From positions 32,190,889 through 32,254,888 of the forward strand of contig JAAALK010000285.1 in assembly GCA_019279435.1 (NCBI GenBank): a stretch of DNA of 64,000 nucleotides, written 5' to 3'. The notes under the pieces are model-generated. The model made no database searches, had not been told where the DNA came from, and saw nothing but the letters and a program-made list of their open reading frames with translations. The position numbers were made by a program, and so were the translations under genes. Within the stretch, counting starts at the first letter, position 1; every line of letters starts with the position of its first letter. Below are positions 22,196-33,576 of the stretch, piece by piece. Origin of the DNA: Zizania palustris (taxonomy: Eukaryota > Streptophyta > Magnoliopsida > Poales > Poaceae).

Positions 22196-22733
22196 TTATA
22201 AGAAACCATGATAAGAACATAAACAAAACATGTGCATGTGTAGTAATGTCATTTCTCGATGTATACCACTATCATCGTTGTCCTCCACTTTGATGGTCAT
22301 TGAGGTCTTCTCATCACTGAAGTTAGTGTAAAATTTGGCCATAACAGTCAATGGGGTTTGTCCCAACATTATTACCAAATAGTCCCCTTGTGTTAAGCCA
22401 CCTCTTCTACTAAATTCATGCCACCCTTTGTGGAGGCATATCCTACTATCGCACTCACAGCTCACAACCTCAACCTCAGTGGTCCACCCATCTCTATCAT
22501 TATTTGGAGGGTATCGCTAGCATGAATGTTATAGATATTACAAAATCTTTTTGATAAATACTACAATGGTAAGGTAATGTCGCTTCAGTTTGTTAACACA
22601 ATAAATAGTACATGCGATGTATAATTTATAAACCTGGTGATGCTCGTCGTTAACTAGATGATTGATCTTTATTAAGCAACTTTCGGGAACATAGGTTGGT
22701 ATATGTAGATTGCTTGGAATGCTTTTCATATCC
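22196..22733 (-). CDS. B3-like domain gene inside CACTA, two exons plus leader
   Basis: On the minus strand a leader exon (about 22935-22820) ends at a GTAAGT donor. Exon 2 (22733-22634) starts after a TTAG acceptor and encodes MKSIPSNLHIPTYVPESCL and onward. Exon 3 (22516-22196) starts after CTAG, stays in phase, and encodes DGWTTEVEV, then RICLHKGWHEFSRRGGLTQ followed by GDYLVIMLG, to a stop at 22196. The pattern of a short 'IP' strand, a Trp-containing strand, 'KGW.EF....L..GD.LV' and a final strand is that of the plant B3 DNA-binding fold. Splicing and the B3 call are inferences. The leader lacks the ATG present in its relatives, so expression is doubtful. Role in the element unknown. Confidence 0.45.
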
Positions 22734-22969
22734 CTAATTCAAAAATTCAATAAGCAAATTTCAGATAAATGATTTTATAAACTGAAATTTAATAGTAAGC
22801 ACGAACAAACTTACTAGAATGAGAATGCAACCGAGGTGCGCAGGTGTGGAGGGCATGAGCAACGGACTGGCGAGGAGCACGACGAAGACAACTGCGGCGG
22901 TGGGAGTATAAGGTTAGGGTTGCACGAAATGAAAAAGTAACGATTCACTTTGGTGCTCTGCTTATTTAT

Positions 22970-23195
22970 TAGTGGGAGTCATCAGTGATGGGTGATTAAC
23001 TTCTTTAGTGACGGGTGGAAATATAACCCGTCACTATAGGGGAGATCTTTAGTGATGGGTCTAATTACGACTCGACACTAATAATGCAGCATTACTGACT
23101 CGTGTGAATTAGTCTGTCACTAAAAGTGTATTACCGATGTGTGACTTTTACCTGTCACTAAAGCTGCATCACTAAAGACTATTTTTGTGGGAGTG
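22970..23195 (-). repeat. CACTA terminus and subterminal repeats
   Basis: The terminal inverted repeat CACTCCCACAAAAATAGTCTT is at 23195. Inside it are repeated units such as TTTAGTGACAGG, TTAGTGATGGGT and CCCGTCACTATAG in both orientations. The array matches 28230-28400 closely. Confidence 0.85.
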
Positions 23196-23392
23196 GGAAC
23201 TTCTGATCTACCCTGGAATTGTCTCTGATTTTATTCAGGATTGGAACTTCCAATCCATCGGAACACCCGATGGTTACGGTTTCCGAAAATTTGATGAACA
23301 TAAAAAACAAAACTAATCTATTTTCCACCACGTATCACCATATGTGATCGATCCATATCGAACACTACGCACGTAGGCTCTAATACCACTAT
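23196..23392 (-). mobile_element. Leader of a minus-strand copia element with primer-binding site
   Basis: The minus strand reads TGGTATTAGAGC at 23377-23388, four bases inside the LTR at 23393. The next ~180 bp resemble the leader of the copia element at 50919, including GGAACTTCC-type repeats. It stops at the CACTA terminus at 23195. Confidence 0.75.
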
Positions 23393-23778
23393 TGGGATTG
23401 GAAATCTAAGCTAGCCGACAAATTCAAAAATTTCACTCGCAAACCCTAAAACCATGTGTGTGAGGGATCACAAATCGTTACCTTCTACCGCGAGATGCAC
23501 TAGTGTAGCGGAAGAAGATGTTGAGGAAGTGCGTCCTCACTTATCCTCGTCTCGCTTCGCCCATTCTCTGGTGATCCAATCGATGAAGACCGATGATGTC
23601 CATGTGAAGAAGCCCACGAGCGTCATAATTCGAGCATCACCTCTATGGAATCCACACGTAAAGGGATGAGATTGATATCATGCCGGCATGCTAGCACAAA
23701 TCGAGAAAACCGGAGAGAAATTTCGATCTCAACTATTGAGATCAAGAAGGAAGAGGAGAGGAGAGGTGTCTAGGGTTC

Positions 23779-26700
23779 TGAGAAACCAAGGGTGGTTTCG
23801 GTCTGGATGATGAGTGATTGAAAATGATGAGCGTCTGAGCGAGAAAGTGGTTTAGAGTATGTGGAGTGCATCGAGGGTATCGATGTGGAGTGAAGGTGCG
23901 TCTGCCGAGGGTTTCGGCAGTGCGTTTCGTTCTTGTATTGGCTTGTCTTGTTTGTGCAGGGTGGAGATGCTAACAGACCGTCGACGGCGGGTGATCGAGG
24001 GTCGAGCGGGGAGCTTGATGCCAAGGATCAAGGAGGTCGGGTGAATGTTGGGTAGATCTCAAGAGTGCACGAAGAGATGGAGCGAGACTCGGATGGACGG
24101 TTGACGGACGGACGGCTGACTGCGACGGCATGTCGACCGTGTTCGCAAGAGGGAGGCCGGGACAAGCATTCACGTGGCTCGAGGGGATCGAGAGCAGAAG
24201 TGGCTTGCTGGCGCTCGGAGTCGCGGAGCGGTGTCATGAGACGAGGAGCTAAAAAGGCTTTATCGGTTTTTGCTGAAAACCGTCAAAACTTTTATCGTTC
24301 TTACTGTTTCAATAAAATTGTGTCAAAATATTAGTTTAAATTTTTAGTGTCTTAGTGTGTACTTTTTAGAGTGTTTTTGGAGTTCAAATATTCTGAAAAT
24401 ATTCTAAAGAGAGGTCATGTGCATTTTTCTAGAGTAAATAGGGTACTTCTAGTTGTAATTTTTAGTTTTGTATTTTGAGTCTTTTCTAGGGGGCTTAGTG
24501 TAAAATGGCCTTCTAGAAACATGGAGTGGTTGGGATAAATATCCCCCTCCATGGCTGTCATCCGGGAGCAACATTCCAGAACTTTTAATCAAAGACAAAT
24601 CAATTTGAAGTTTGCTTCTGCAAGAGCTTTGATCTACCGAGAGAATTTTGCTTGCTAAAGCGTGTTCATCCGGAATTTTCTCTCTGCTCCAGTGCTGTAT
24701 GCGTGACCGTGAACAGAAGCCAGGAAGCTTTGCCGGTTCTGCTAGATGCTGCTCGGGATCTCCAGAACTTTCATTTGTAAGAGAAAACCTATTTGTATTT
24801 TGCTTCTGCAATGGTTTTGATTCTGCCGTGAGAGCATTTTCTCCTGTTGATCATGCATAGCATCAGGACTTTGCCGGAAGATGAATAGTGTTTTGAACAA
24901 AGTTTTGCTACAACGCTAAGAACATCTATCCAGAGCTTTCGTTGAGAGTCAATTCAAATTGATTTTTGCTTGCATTTTTTTGTTCATCTGGAAATGTTCC
25001 TGCGATGATTTTTGAACATGAATAGCGCCTAGCTTCTTTGCCGGACCGAGCTACAGTCTGTCGACAAAATTGCGCTACAGCAAAAGGTCCAGGCACTAGA
25101 GGTAATTTGTTTCTGGATGCGATTTTGAGATCTGATTTTCTTGCAATTTCTCTACAGTACTCGATGTGGATGTTTATACATGATTTGTTGTACAAGTTGT
25201 GAGTGTTCCATTTTCGAAATTTGCATCAAAGTTCTGTGAGTCTGGGTAATTGTTTTGCTGATCCCAAGTGAGCTATCTGAATTTGTTTCAGTGCTTTTGA
25301 TTATGAATAGAGGGAACCAGAACTTTCGTGAGATGGAAATCAAATTCAATTTTGCTTGCACAGCTTGTTCATCCAGAATTGTTTTCTTCTGAATTTGTGA
25401 TTTGCCGAATAGACTTCAAATCCATTTTGGCTTGCATAGCTGGAACTAGCGAGAAAGTTCCTCCTGTGATTAAAATTTACCGTGAACAAGTTCCAGCCAG
25501 ATTTGTCGCCTGTTCACAGTATTTGCTCCTGATACTTCCAGCGATGGATTTGTGCTTCTTCACGTTTGTTTGTTCTTCTGATAGGACCTTGGTTGCTGCA
25601 ATTGAATTACGGTGAATAGTACTTGGATTTGCTACAGCTCTGCTGAATTGCCGGACTATGCTACAGCCTTGCCGGCTAGGACTGTTCATTAATCCAGGAA
25701 CCAGTTTTCTTTCAGCATTTGTTTCAGGGAAGTTCTTGGCGTGTCGGAAGAAGAACAGGACTGCCGTAGTTGCTGTTCATCGTTTAAAAACCAGCGAAAT
25801 TCAGCAGGAGTTCAGGTAACTAGATCATCAAAACATATGTGATTTTGTTGATGATTTGTGATTCGTTTTCATGGTGAATTAATCTGGATTCAATAGATAA
25901 ACATATTGAGTAACTCTGATTTAGTTTCTTATCCAGTATTCACTTGTTTTTCACAATTGGAAATCTGTTTCCGTATGTTCAGTTCCTAGCATTTGTTACA
26001 AATAGCTGAAGTCATTCAAATATTCATCATATTGTTGCTGATTGTTCATACAAGTTTTGTACTGTTTTCAATCGATCTGGAGAAGGTGGTTCAGAATCTG
26101 AGACTAACTCATTGTTAGTGCTGTTTTTTTTAGATCTGATTCCTGAACAGATTGTGTTTATGCTTAGTATTAATCTTCTAAGATCTGTTCAAGTTACAAA
26201 AACTTTCGCATGAGTACTATAAGAAGAATACATTCTGTTTGTATCAGTTTGTCATGCAGTTTCAGACCAGCTACAGTAACATTTTGTATTTGCAAAGTTT
26301 CAGAGATCTGATTTTTGTTTGCTGAATTGTCTTGACTAGCTGAATTGAGTTTAGTTTGAAGTGTTGATTCAGATTGGTTCAGTTTTTTTATCCAGTGTTT
26401 TGTCGGTTAAGGAATAGTGTTGTTCATTTTGAATTTTCTTCAAAGAACTTTGAATTTGTTTGATTAATGCTATGAAGTTTCAGGATCCATGATGCTGATC
26501 ATTTTCTGTTTTGATATGTGATGAACCAAAGAGAATCTGAATTTGAAACTTGCTAATTGAACCAAAGTTTAACAAAGTTGCTTTGCTGAAATTACATTCA
26601 CTATTCACCGTCCGAAACACCTCCGAAGTGGTTGATTCTTAATTGTGATTGAGTTGAAGTGTTCTGATTTACCTTTTACTCTTGAAATTGTTCTCCTGAG

Positions 26701-26911
26701 TGAGTATCTCTGATAGGTGTTGTCTAGGAACTCGAGACAAAGATGTTTTTGAGAATTTGACTATGTTTGAGCTTAACATACGTACCATTTGATTTGAAAT
26801 GTGAATTTTTGTTTTAGAGGTGTGTTAGGTGATTTGATTAGGCCGTCACATTCGAAAGAAAGTGTCGAGGCACCTATTCACCCCCCCTCTAGTCGCCATT
26901 CCGATCCCACA
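23779..26911 (+). mobile_element. Long Sirevirus-like solo LTR (3.1 kb)
   Basis: From TGAGAAACCAAGGGTGG to CCGATCCCACA, with exact TSD GGTTC (23774-23778 and 26912-26916) and no internal region. Ends are related to those at 19052-20936 and 54208-55796, including the closing CACCCCCCCTCTAGTCGCCATT, but it is much longer. The AT-rich middle carries a dispersed repeat (see 24578-25440). No gene inside; open frames of 60-120 codons on both strands show no family features. Confidence 0.88.
24578..25440 (+). repeat. Diverged repeats within the long LTR
   Basis: At least five imperfect units start near 24578, 24762, 24931, 25316 and 25390. The common pattern is CCAGAACTTT, about 20-30 bp, CAAATT-AATTTTGCTTGC, then CTTGTTCATC or CTGCAATGG. 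Spacing is irregular. Confidence 0.6.
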
Positions 26912-27384
26912 GGTTCTAATTCAAATCTAATCTGCAATTAGTCTCCAAAAATCTAGTCTCAGAGATCTCCTCCACCTCTCTTTATATAGGGCTTGGACCT
27001 TGGTCCAAAATCTAGATAAAAGGTTTAATAGATCCAATCTGTTCGCCCACCTTAGAACTTCTGATCCTAGATTGGATCTTTCGATCTAAACTCTCTATTT
27101 TAATTCTGAAAATTATTGGAACTTCTGATATCCCTATTGGAGCTTCCGTTTTGAACTCTCCATCTCTAAATCACAAATAATCAGAACTTCTGATTCCAAA
27201 TAGGAACTTCCGATTTTAGCTCTTGGTTTCTCAAACCATAAATTATTGAAACTTCCGATACCATATCGAAACATCTGATTTGAGCTCTCGGTTTCTAATT
27301 CAGAAAATAATTTGAACTTTCGATTCCACGTCGGAACTTCCGATCTATCTAGAATTTTCTTGGGCAAAATTCCTTCAGTATACA

Positions 27385-27741
27385 TATACGGACATATTCG
27401 GATCGATCGATCAAGTGAAGAACGACGGAAAATGGCATGTACCACCACCAATTATGGCATTGAATTGAATGAGTAAAACAAATTGTTTCCCAAAAATATC
27501 ATGAGATTGCAATAAGTCAATCGTCCACATCATAATCCTTCGAAGCCCTCACCCTCACCCTCACCCTCACCTGCCCATGATGACGTCGTGACTGCACTCG
27601 TGTATTTCTATATGTAAGAAATAGCACACACCAATCAATCGCTTGTAGATCGATTAATCTCTGCAGATATGCGCTCGCTCGACGCTTGTTGGATCAGCCA
27701 ATGTGGGAGTGGCAATCATGATTGAATTTGCATATGTATAC
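27385..27741. other. Unassigned flank with (CCCTCA)4
   Basis: About 357 bp between the copia LTR ending at 27384 and the miniature copia element. It contains four perfect CCCTCA units (27546-27569). I see no coding or element signature. It ends in TATAC (27737-27741), the left TSD of the next element. Confidence 0.6.
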
Positions 27742-28063
27742 TTTTAGCTGAGCCCTCAATCGATCCCTCTAGCAAGAATAGAGATACACAAACAGATTTG
27801 TGGATGCAACTCTATTGCTCTTCTATTATTGTTCTCAATGTCTACACCACACATTTATAGTGCAACTTCCAATCTAAACAAGGAAGAAACTAAACATGAA
27901 AGGAAAACCTGAAAGGAAAGCTACTCCTTAAAAATAGAAAATAAAAGCAGCAAGGAAATCACATGCTATCCTAGCCACAAATCAAAGATACACTCGAAGG
28001 ATCTCTTTCCAAATGAGCTCAACGTAATCTCTAAAAAAGGGAAGTCAGGTTTATTTCCTAACA
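27742..28063 (-). repeat. 3' LTR of the miniature copia element
   Basis: 322 bp, followed on the plus strand by ATCACCCCCTAAACCT (28064-28079), whose complement is the polypurine tract. The outer end is changed to TTTTAGC where the partner has TGTCAGC. Confidence 0.85.
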
Positions 28064-28067
28064 ATCA

Positions 28068-28229
28068 CCCCCTAAACCTAACATCACCATGTTTGTCATC
28101 TCACAACAGACATGTCTCCTTCTTCGGATCCTAGTAGTTCCTAGCGAGTTGGCCACAAACGTTGAAGTTGTAGCATCTCCCTCGATTGTGGTGCTCTGAA
28201 TGCCTGCTGGTCTTCAAGCACGTGCTACC
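28068..28229 (-). pseudogene. Miniature copia gag, knuckle end
   Basis: The minus strand reads RGRCYNFNVCGQLARNY, a degenerate C-X2-C-X4-H-X4-C knuckle: the second Cys is displaced by Phe, and His and the last Cys are replaced. A stop and DPKKETCLL follow, then another stop before the polypurine tract. It is the continuation of the gag piece at 48786-49050. Confidence 0.6.
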
Positions 28230-28244
28230 CACTACCACAAAAAT

Positions 28245-28609
28245 AGTCTTTTGTGATGCATCTTTAGTGACGGGTAAAATACATGTGTTAGTAATACACT
28301 TTTAGTGACAGATTGTTTCACACGCATCAGTAATGTTGCCTTATTAGTGATGGGTCGTAATAGGACCTCTCATTATAGATGAGGCTGGTAGGAGCACCCA
28401 AGTTAGTGACTGGTCATACAGTTACCCATCACTAAAGGTTGTCCCTATAGTGACGGTCTATGTTGAGACCACGTCACTAAATATGGGGCACCACAATAGT
28501 GACGGTTGGTAGTACCACCCGTCACTAAAGAGTGTTGCATCCAAAACCCAAAGGCCACCTTTAGTGACGTCCTTATATGGATAACCATCACTGATGATAT
28601 GTATATAAG
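28245..28609 (+). repeat. CACTA subterminal repeats and TATA box
   Basis: About ten units of TTTAGTGACGGGT or its complement ACCCGTCACTA with drift, spaced 20-40 bp. TATATAA follows at 28603-28609. The first ~150 bp match the other CACTA terminus at 23195 closely. Confidence 0.82.
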
Positions 28610-28904
28610 TACCTCACGCATAGAGGTCTGCACTTATTGCTCCCAAGTCCAAACCGCCGCCATCTTTGCCATAACTGTCGACCGACAGTGCAGTTGCTGG
28701 ATGTGTTGATGATGACCCACACTGTTATGTGCTCCAGTGGACCAACCCACACCACAGGTAGCATCAACGTCGTTTTACCCAAGGTATATATTTTTAATTA
28801 TCCAATATATTTTAATCCGAAATTATAAATCATATTTGTACGATTGACACAATATGTGAAATAATTAGAGTCGTGTCTTGATTGTTTTGTTATTTATAGA
28901 TTGC

Positions 28905-29742
28905 AACAACACAGAGTTGGATGTATCTTGATTGTCATACTTGCAATGAGTATTTCAGCGGGGTAAAGTTTTTCATGAGTAGTGCTAGAGATGAATGGAA
29001 GCTAGTGGAAAGACTGCAATGTGGTGTCCATGTTATGACTCTAGGAATGAGAAAAAGTTTACAAATTCAGAATATGTGTATGAACATTTGCTGAGACGTG
29101 GATTCAAGAAGGGATATCATATATGGAACAAGCATGGCGAAGAATGAGAAAATGATGGTGAAGTAAATCAAATTGGTAGTAAATAAGAAGGTCGAACCGT
29201 TGATACAGGTTACATGAGTGACAATGACAGTTTAGGAATTCAAAAAGATAAGTATATTGACATTGTGGATAATGTTGATCAGATGGTGTGTGATGCGGAG
29301 GAACAAGTTGCATATTATAAAGGGAAGTTTGCCCAGTTCCAAAAATTTGTGGAAGACTCAAAAACACCGATATATCCTAGTTGTAAAAAAAAAGTACATA
29401 GTATTATACATTGTCTTGACAATGCTACAAATGAAGGCGATATATGGATAGTCTGATGTGCTTTTCAAAGCATTATTAAATTTGCTAAGGGATCTGGTGC
29501 TAGAAGAGAATAAGATTGCTACCACCTTGTATGGTGCTAAGAATATCGTGTGTCCTCTAGGGTTGGATATATAGAAAATATATGCATGTATGAATGATTG
29601 TGTTCTATTTCGTGGAGAGTATGCAGACCTTGACAAATGTCCAACATGTGAGACACATCGATTCAAGAATAGAAAAGACGATGATGAATTGGACAATGGG
29701 TGTAATAGAAGGAGAGTTTCGAGGAAGGTGATATGGTATTTC
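28905..29742 (+). pseudogene. tnp2-type CACTA transposase, N-terminal part
   Basis: It begins after a likely intron end (TTATAG) with SWMYLDCHTCNEYFSGVKFFM, the transposase-associated zinc domain (WMY..EY..GV..F). After a frame change NSEYVYEHLLRRGFKKGYHIW follows. Next come an acidic region with stops (29214-29460) and, from about 29500, the start of the tnp2 core: LEENKIATTLYGAK..CPLGL, CMNDCVLFRGEY, DKCPTCETHRFK, and KVIWYF, which ends exactly at the inserted gypsy element. With one ATTTC kept, the frame continues at 41387. The protein would cut and paste the element by binding its ends. Several stops and shifts make it a pseudogene. Confidence 0.82.
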
Positions 29743-32561
29743 TGTAGCGCCCCGATTTATCAAATCGAGACATTATTGAATTTTAGAAGAAAAACAATAA
29801 CACAAGAGGTTCATCATGCAACAACGTACATACGACAATATCCATGGTACGCAGACCATATTTATTACATCAAAGTTTTAGTAGAAACAGTAATAAAAAT
29901 AATTAAAAAGCGGCATGACGAACATCTTCTTCAGGATCTTTCTTCTCGACTGGGTCGCTACTCCAGACCGTCTTCGTAGTAAGCATCCTCTGTGGGGTCC
30001 AACGGGTATGAGTACAAAAAGTACTCAACAAGCCACCGCAGATGCAAGTAATAATGCAGGATAATAAACAAGGAAGGGTAATGGCTAACATTGCGGAAAA
30101 GTACAGTTTCAGTTATTGCATTTAGTGTAATCACATTTTAGTCATGCGGAAAAGTAAACATGAATATCAACAACATCGACTAACTCAAGGAGTACGTTTT
30201 ACCTCCTCGCACAACGGTCCTTACATGTCAATCCATCATGCACATACATATTCAGAGTAAACTAACTGGGGGATGTCACGCAACCCGCCCTTGACCGTGG
30301 GCTCAGCTTTTCGAAAAGATTTAAGACTCTGATCAGAGATGTACTACTATACCCACAAGGCACGCACTCATCCCAAACGAGATGACCCATACCACGGGAA
30401 CTCGTGCCAAAACCTCGACATGAAATGTTCCAAGCGATAACCACCCGCTCTAGGTTTCGCCGGCGCGTCGGGCCGCATCCCGGCTAACGTCGCACCCCCT
30501 TTTGCGCCACATTGGTACAAGTCAACCGCAGGTGCAACTTGACCCATCTCCAAATGGTGGCCTCGGTTTGGAACAATCCATGCCTTAGTTAGGACTTACC
30601 CACTAGACTTGTGGTTAGTATGTAAGTGTATTGCAACGGATCCCTCAGACCGGTCATTATAGCGCCCCGGGTGCTACCGACCAATGCCCTAGCTTGCACC
30701 CGGAACCCACCATGCATACACTCACAACCATAACTCATCACCAACAAAATTTCCAAGGATAAGAAGTAATGGGGATCATATAATAGAACAATTTTGCTAC
30801 GACACATTTTTACCCTATAGCGATCGTGTCAATACATTGGACACTAGCTAATATCATTGATCATATGGTGACAAGGAGGTTTGGTGAGATAGCATGGCTT
30901 GGGTTGCACATCAAGGTCGGGGGATCCTAAATAAATATAATGTAAGGTTTTCATTTGACTAATGCATGTATAGCCTATGAGTTTTAGCGATAGTTTAATC
31001 AAACATGGGTTCAATTTTCAATTTTTAAACCCGTCGGGTCCACGGTGAGCCAGGCCCACGGTGAACCCGCGCACTGTACGCGTGCACCGGGTCGATCTGG
31101 ACCGTTGGATCCAGATCCAACGCGCGCAGGCGAGGCGGGGCATGTAAGTTATAATGGACGGCCAGGATTAAAACGTGCGAAAGGGTATAACATGGACGCA
31201 CGAGATTGAGTCAAGGCTTTTAAAAGCGATCAATGGCCCAGATGGCCTGGTACCCCCTTTGACCGGATCGAGGGCGGAGATTAAATCCCGTAGGGTTTTA
31301 ACCAGAGCGCTCCGATCGCGATCGTGCGGCCAGGATGAGATCCGGCACGACACGTGCTAAGGGGGTTGTACCCCCCTTCGTCTCCGGCGACAACGGGGTT
31401 CGGGTGCGGCGGCGACGGCGCCTACGAGGGGGCTAGGCCCTAGTTCTAGGCAAAAATGGAAAGAGGAGGCCATGGCGGTCTCGACGGTACCTTCGACGGC
31501 GATGAAGGGCGTTGGACGGCGATCGGCGGTGAGGGTAGACGCGAAGGGCTTCTCGGGTACTCAACGGTGGTGGGGATCCGGCGATCTCCTTGGCCAGTGA
31601 AGGTGTGGCCGAGGTAGGGGCGGTCCTTGCGGTCGCAGAGGTGCGGTCGACGAGGACGGAGGGGTACTCCGGCGACGGCGATCGATGGCTGGTGAACGGG
31701 TGGCGGTGTTGCGCTAAAGACCGGGTGGAGTGCGTTTTGATCGTGCTCGAGGCGAGTGGGCGTGGGGGTCGGACGCGGCGGAGGCCGGGGGGTTAAATAG
31801 AACGTCGGAGGGGGCTCGCATGCAAGGAAAGCCGAGGAGGGCTTTACTCACCGGCGAAGGCGCGGCCATGCGCGTGAGGCGATCCAGGGGCTTAAACGCG
31901 TGCCTTAACGCGCTTAATTGACCGGTGGGCCTCGGGGGAGTTAATGCCGGCCTTGGTTTAACGGAAGGGGGAGCCGGCGAGGGGATCCGAGGCGAAGTTC
32001 TCGCCGGCGGGATTAGGGGGGGCTGGCGCGAGGTTGATGACGAAGCTGACAGGCGGGGGCCACTGGTCGGCGGGCGCGGGCGAGCGAGGGTGGCGACTGA
32101 CGGGTGGGGCCGGGCTCGGGCGCGAGGGGGAACGGTTGGCGCCGACAGGTGGGGCCAGGGTGTCGGGTGCGCGCGTGAGAGGAGAGGCGGTCACTGACGG
32201 GTGGGCTCCACTGGTCAGAAGGCGCGCGCGGGAGGGAGTGGGTTGGGCCGGCCGGGAGAGAGAGAAAGGAGGGAGGGGAGCCCATTACTGTTTTAAAACA
32301 TTTACGATTAAAAATAATTCCAGAAATCGATTTAAAATAATAGGGTTACTTCCATGCATGGTAAAAATTTATAAAAATTCCCAAAAATACATCTTGGTCT
32401 TAGGATCATGTATAAAAAGTTTCACCTCCTAGTTTGGCCATCTACTCTATGCTGTAGTTCAATTTGGTATAAAAGGGTATTTAAAGTATTTTCAGAAACA
32501 TATATTCCAGGAAATTGAATTTAATAATATTTTTATTATATTGAAAATTTGGGGTGTTACA
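29743..32561 (-). repeat. 3' LTR of the Tekay-type element
   Basis: 2819 bp. Its inner part (about 31380-32290) is very GC-rich and its ends are AT-rich. It lacks about 610 bp present in the other LTR (39261-39870) but retains about 187 bp (30810-30996) absent there. Open frames in the GC-rich part occur on both strands and in both LTRs with no family features, so I do not call them genes. Confidence 0.92.
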
Positions 32562-32576
32562 AACCTATCCCCCTTA
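32562..32576 (-). other. Polypurine tract of the Tekay-type element
   Basis: The minus strand reads GTAAGGGGGATAGGTT immediately before the 3' LTR start TGTAACACC. Confidence 0.85.
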
Positions 32577-32605
32577 CAAAGAATCTCGTCCTTGAGATTG
32601 GAACG

Positions 32606-33576
32606 CTACTCGAATAACTCGGGATATTGGGCTTTCAGTTCGTCTTCCTTTCCCAAGTGGCTTCTTCGGCGGGATGGTTGTTCCATTGAACCTTGCAGAA
32701 GCGAACAACGCGACTTATGGTTACTCTCTCCTTGGTTTCCAAGATCTTGATGGGTTTCTCTATGTAGGTCAAGTCTTCTTGGATATTGAGCTGTTGGAGG
32801 TCGGCTTGCTCGGTGGGTACACGGAGGCACTTCTTCAGCTGAGAGACATGGAACACATCATGAACTCCTGCCAAGGATGGAGGCAGTTCAAGTTGATATG
32901 CCACTTCTCCTTGTCGCCGGAGGATCTGGAAAGGTCCGACGTAGCGGGGTGCTAGTTTGCCTTTCATGTTGAACCTTTGAGTGCCACGGAGGGGAGTGAC
33001 TCGGAGATAGACATAATCGCCCTCCTCAAAGGCTAGGTCCCTTCGACGGTTGTCGGCATAGCTCTTTTGCCGGGATTGGGCTGCCTTCAATCGGTCTCTT
33101 ATGATCTTAACCTTCTCTTCAGCTTCTCTTAATAGATCAGTCCCAAACAGTTGCGACTCTCCGGTTTGATCCCAGAGCAACGGCGTTCTGCACTTACGTC
33201 CATAGAGTACTTCGAAAGGGGACATTTGCAGGCTGGCTTGATAGCTGTTGTTGTAGGAGAACTCTGCATACGGTAAGTTCTTGTCCCACATTCCGCCAAA
33301 GTCTAGAGCACAAGCTCTAAGCATATCCTCCAATATCTGGTTGACCCTTTCGGTTTGACCGTCGGTCTGTGGATGATAGGCGGTGCTAAAGTTCAGCCGC
33401 GTGCCGAGTTCCTCTTGAAGGTTCTTCCAAAACTTGGAGGTAAACTGACTACCACGGTCAGATACAATCTTTTTAGGAACTCCGTGAAGGCACACGATCC
33501 GGGTCATATACAATTCAGCCAACTTGGCGACGGTGTAAGTTGTCTTGACCGGAACAAAGTGGGCTACCTTGGTGAG
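32606..33576 (-). pseudogene. Tekay integrase core and chromodomain-like end
   Basis: This continues gag-pol after a stop at 33577-33579. From 33522 it reads VPKKIVSDRGSQFTSKFW (second catalytic Asp), FSTAYHPQTDGQTERVNQIL (catalytic Glu), YNNSYQASLQMSPFEVLYG, then KGKLAPRYVGPFQILRR (GPY/F domain) and IEKPIKILETKERVTISR with VQWNNHPAEEATWE, the chromodomain-like tail that in this group directs insertion to heterochromatin (family knowledge). Near 32660 the frame shifts by one base; the expected last residues, ending YPELFE, are in the next frame down to 32606. Confidence 0.9.

Larger units (their letters stand above)
18955..23195 (-). mobile_element. CACTA (En/Spm) element remains, minus strand
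   Basis: The right terminus is clear: on the minus strand CACTCCCACAAAAATAGTCTT begins at 23195, and more than 100 bp of it match the CACTA terminus at 28230. Inside are two leader regions with subterminal repeats (22970-23195 and about 21270-21490). Each is followed by a related first exon containing CAACCCTAACC, so two related elements may be merged. No left terminus was found; sequence at 18955-19051 abuts a Tekay-type LTR. No transposase domain is readable here. The outer flank 23196 on is copia leader sequence, so the CACTA apparently inserted into that element. Confidence 0.7.
23393..27384 (-). mobile_element. Copia 5' LTR, split by a solo LTR
   Basis: The two pieces 23393-23778 and 26912-27384 (about 859 bp together) match the LTR at 50919-51712 in reverse: start TGTATACTGAAGGAATTTTG against TGTTTTCAAAGGAATAGTG, then an array of GGAAGTTCCGAT-like units, a TATA-like TATATAAAG near 26980, and an end before the primer-binding site. 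The internal part has mostly been replaced or displaced by the CACTA at 23195. No 3' LTR partner was found in the window. Confidence 0.82.

Noticed and set aside
23454..23669. Short plus-strand gene (71 codons)
   Set aside because: It lies inside the copia LTR at 23393-27384; the same sequence recurs in reverse at about 51420-51660 in the relative.
27546..27569. Possible telomere-type repeat (CCCTCA)
   Set aside because: The plant telomere unit is CCCTAAA; four units of CCCTCA are a simple microsatellite.
28506..28828. Short genes before the tnp2 region
   Set aside because: They overlap subterminal repeats and leader. A first exon may be present near 28640-28780, but I could not link it by a supported splice to the transposase.
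31590..32432. Several overlapping open frames of 60-130 codons, rich in Gly, Arg and Pro
   Set aside because: They lie in the GC-rich middle of the Tekay LTR, recur on both strands and at 40302-41257 in the other LTR, and show no domain or codon signature.
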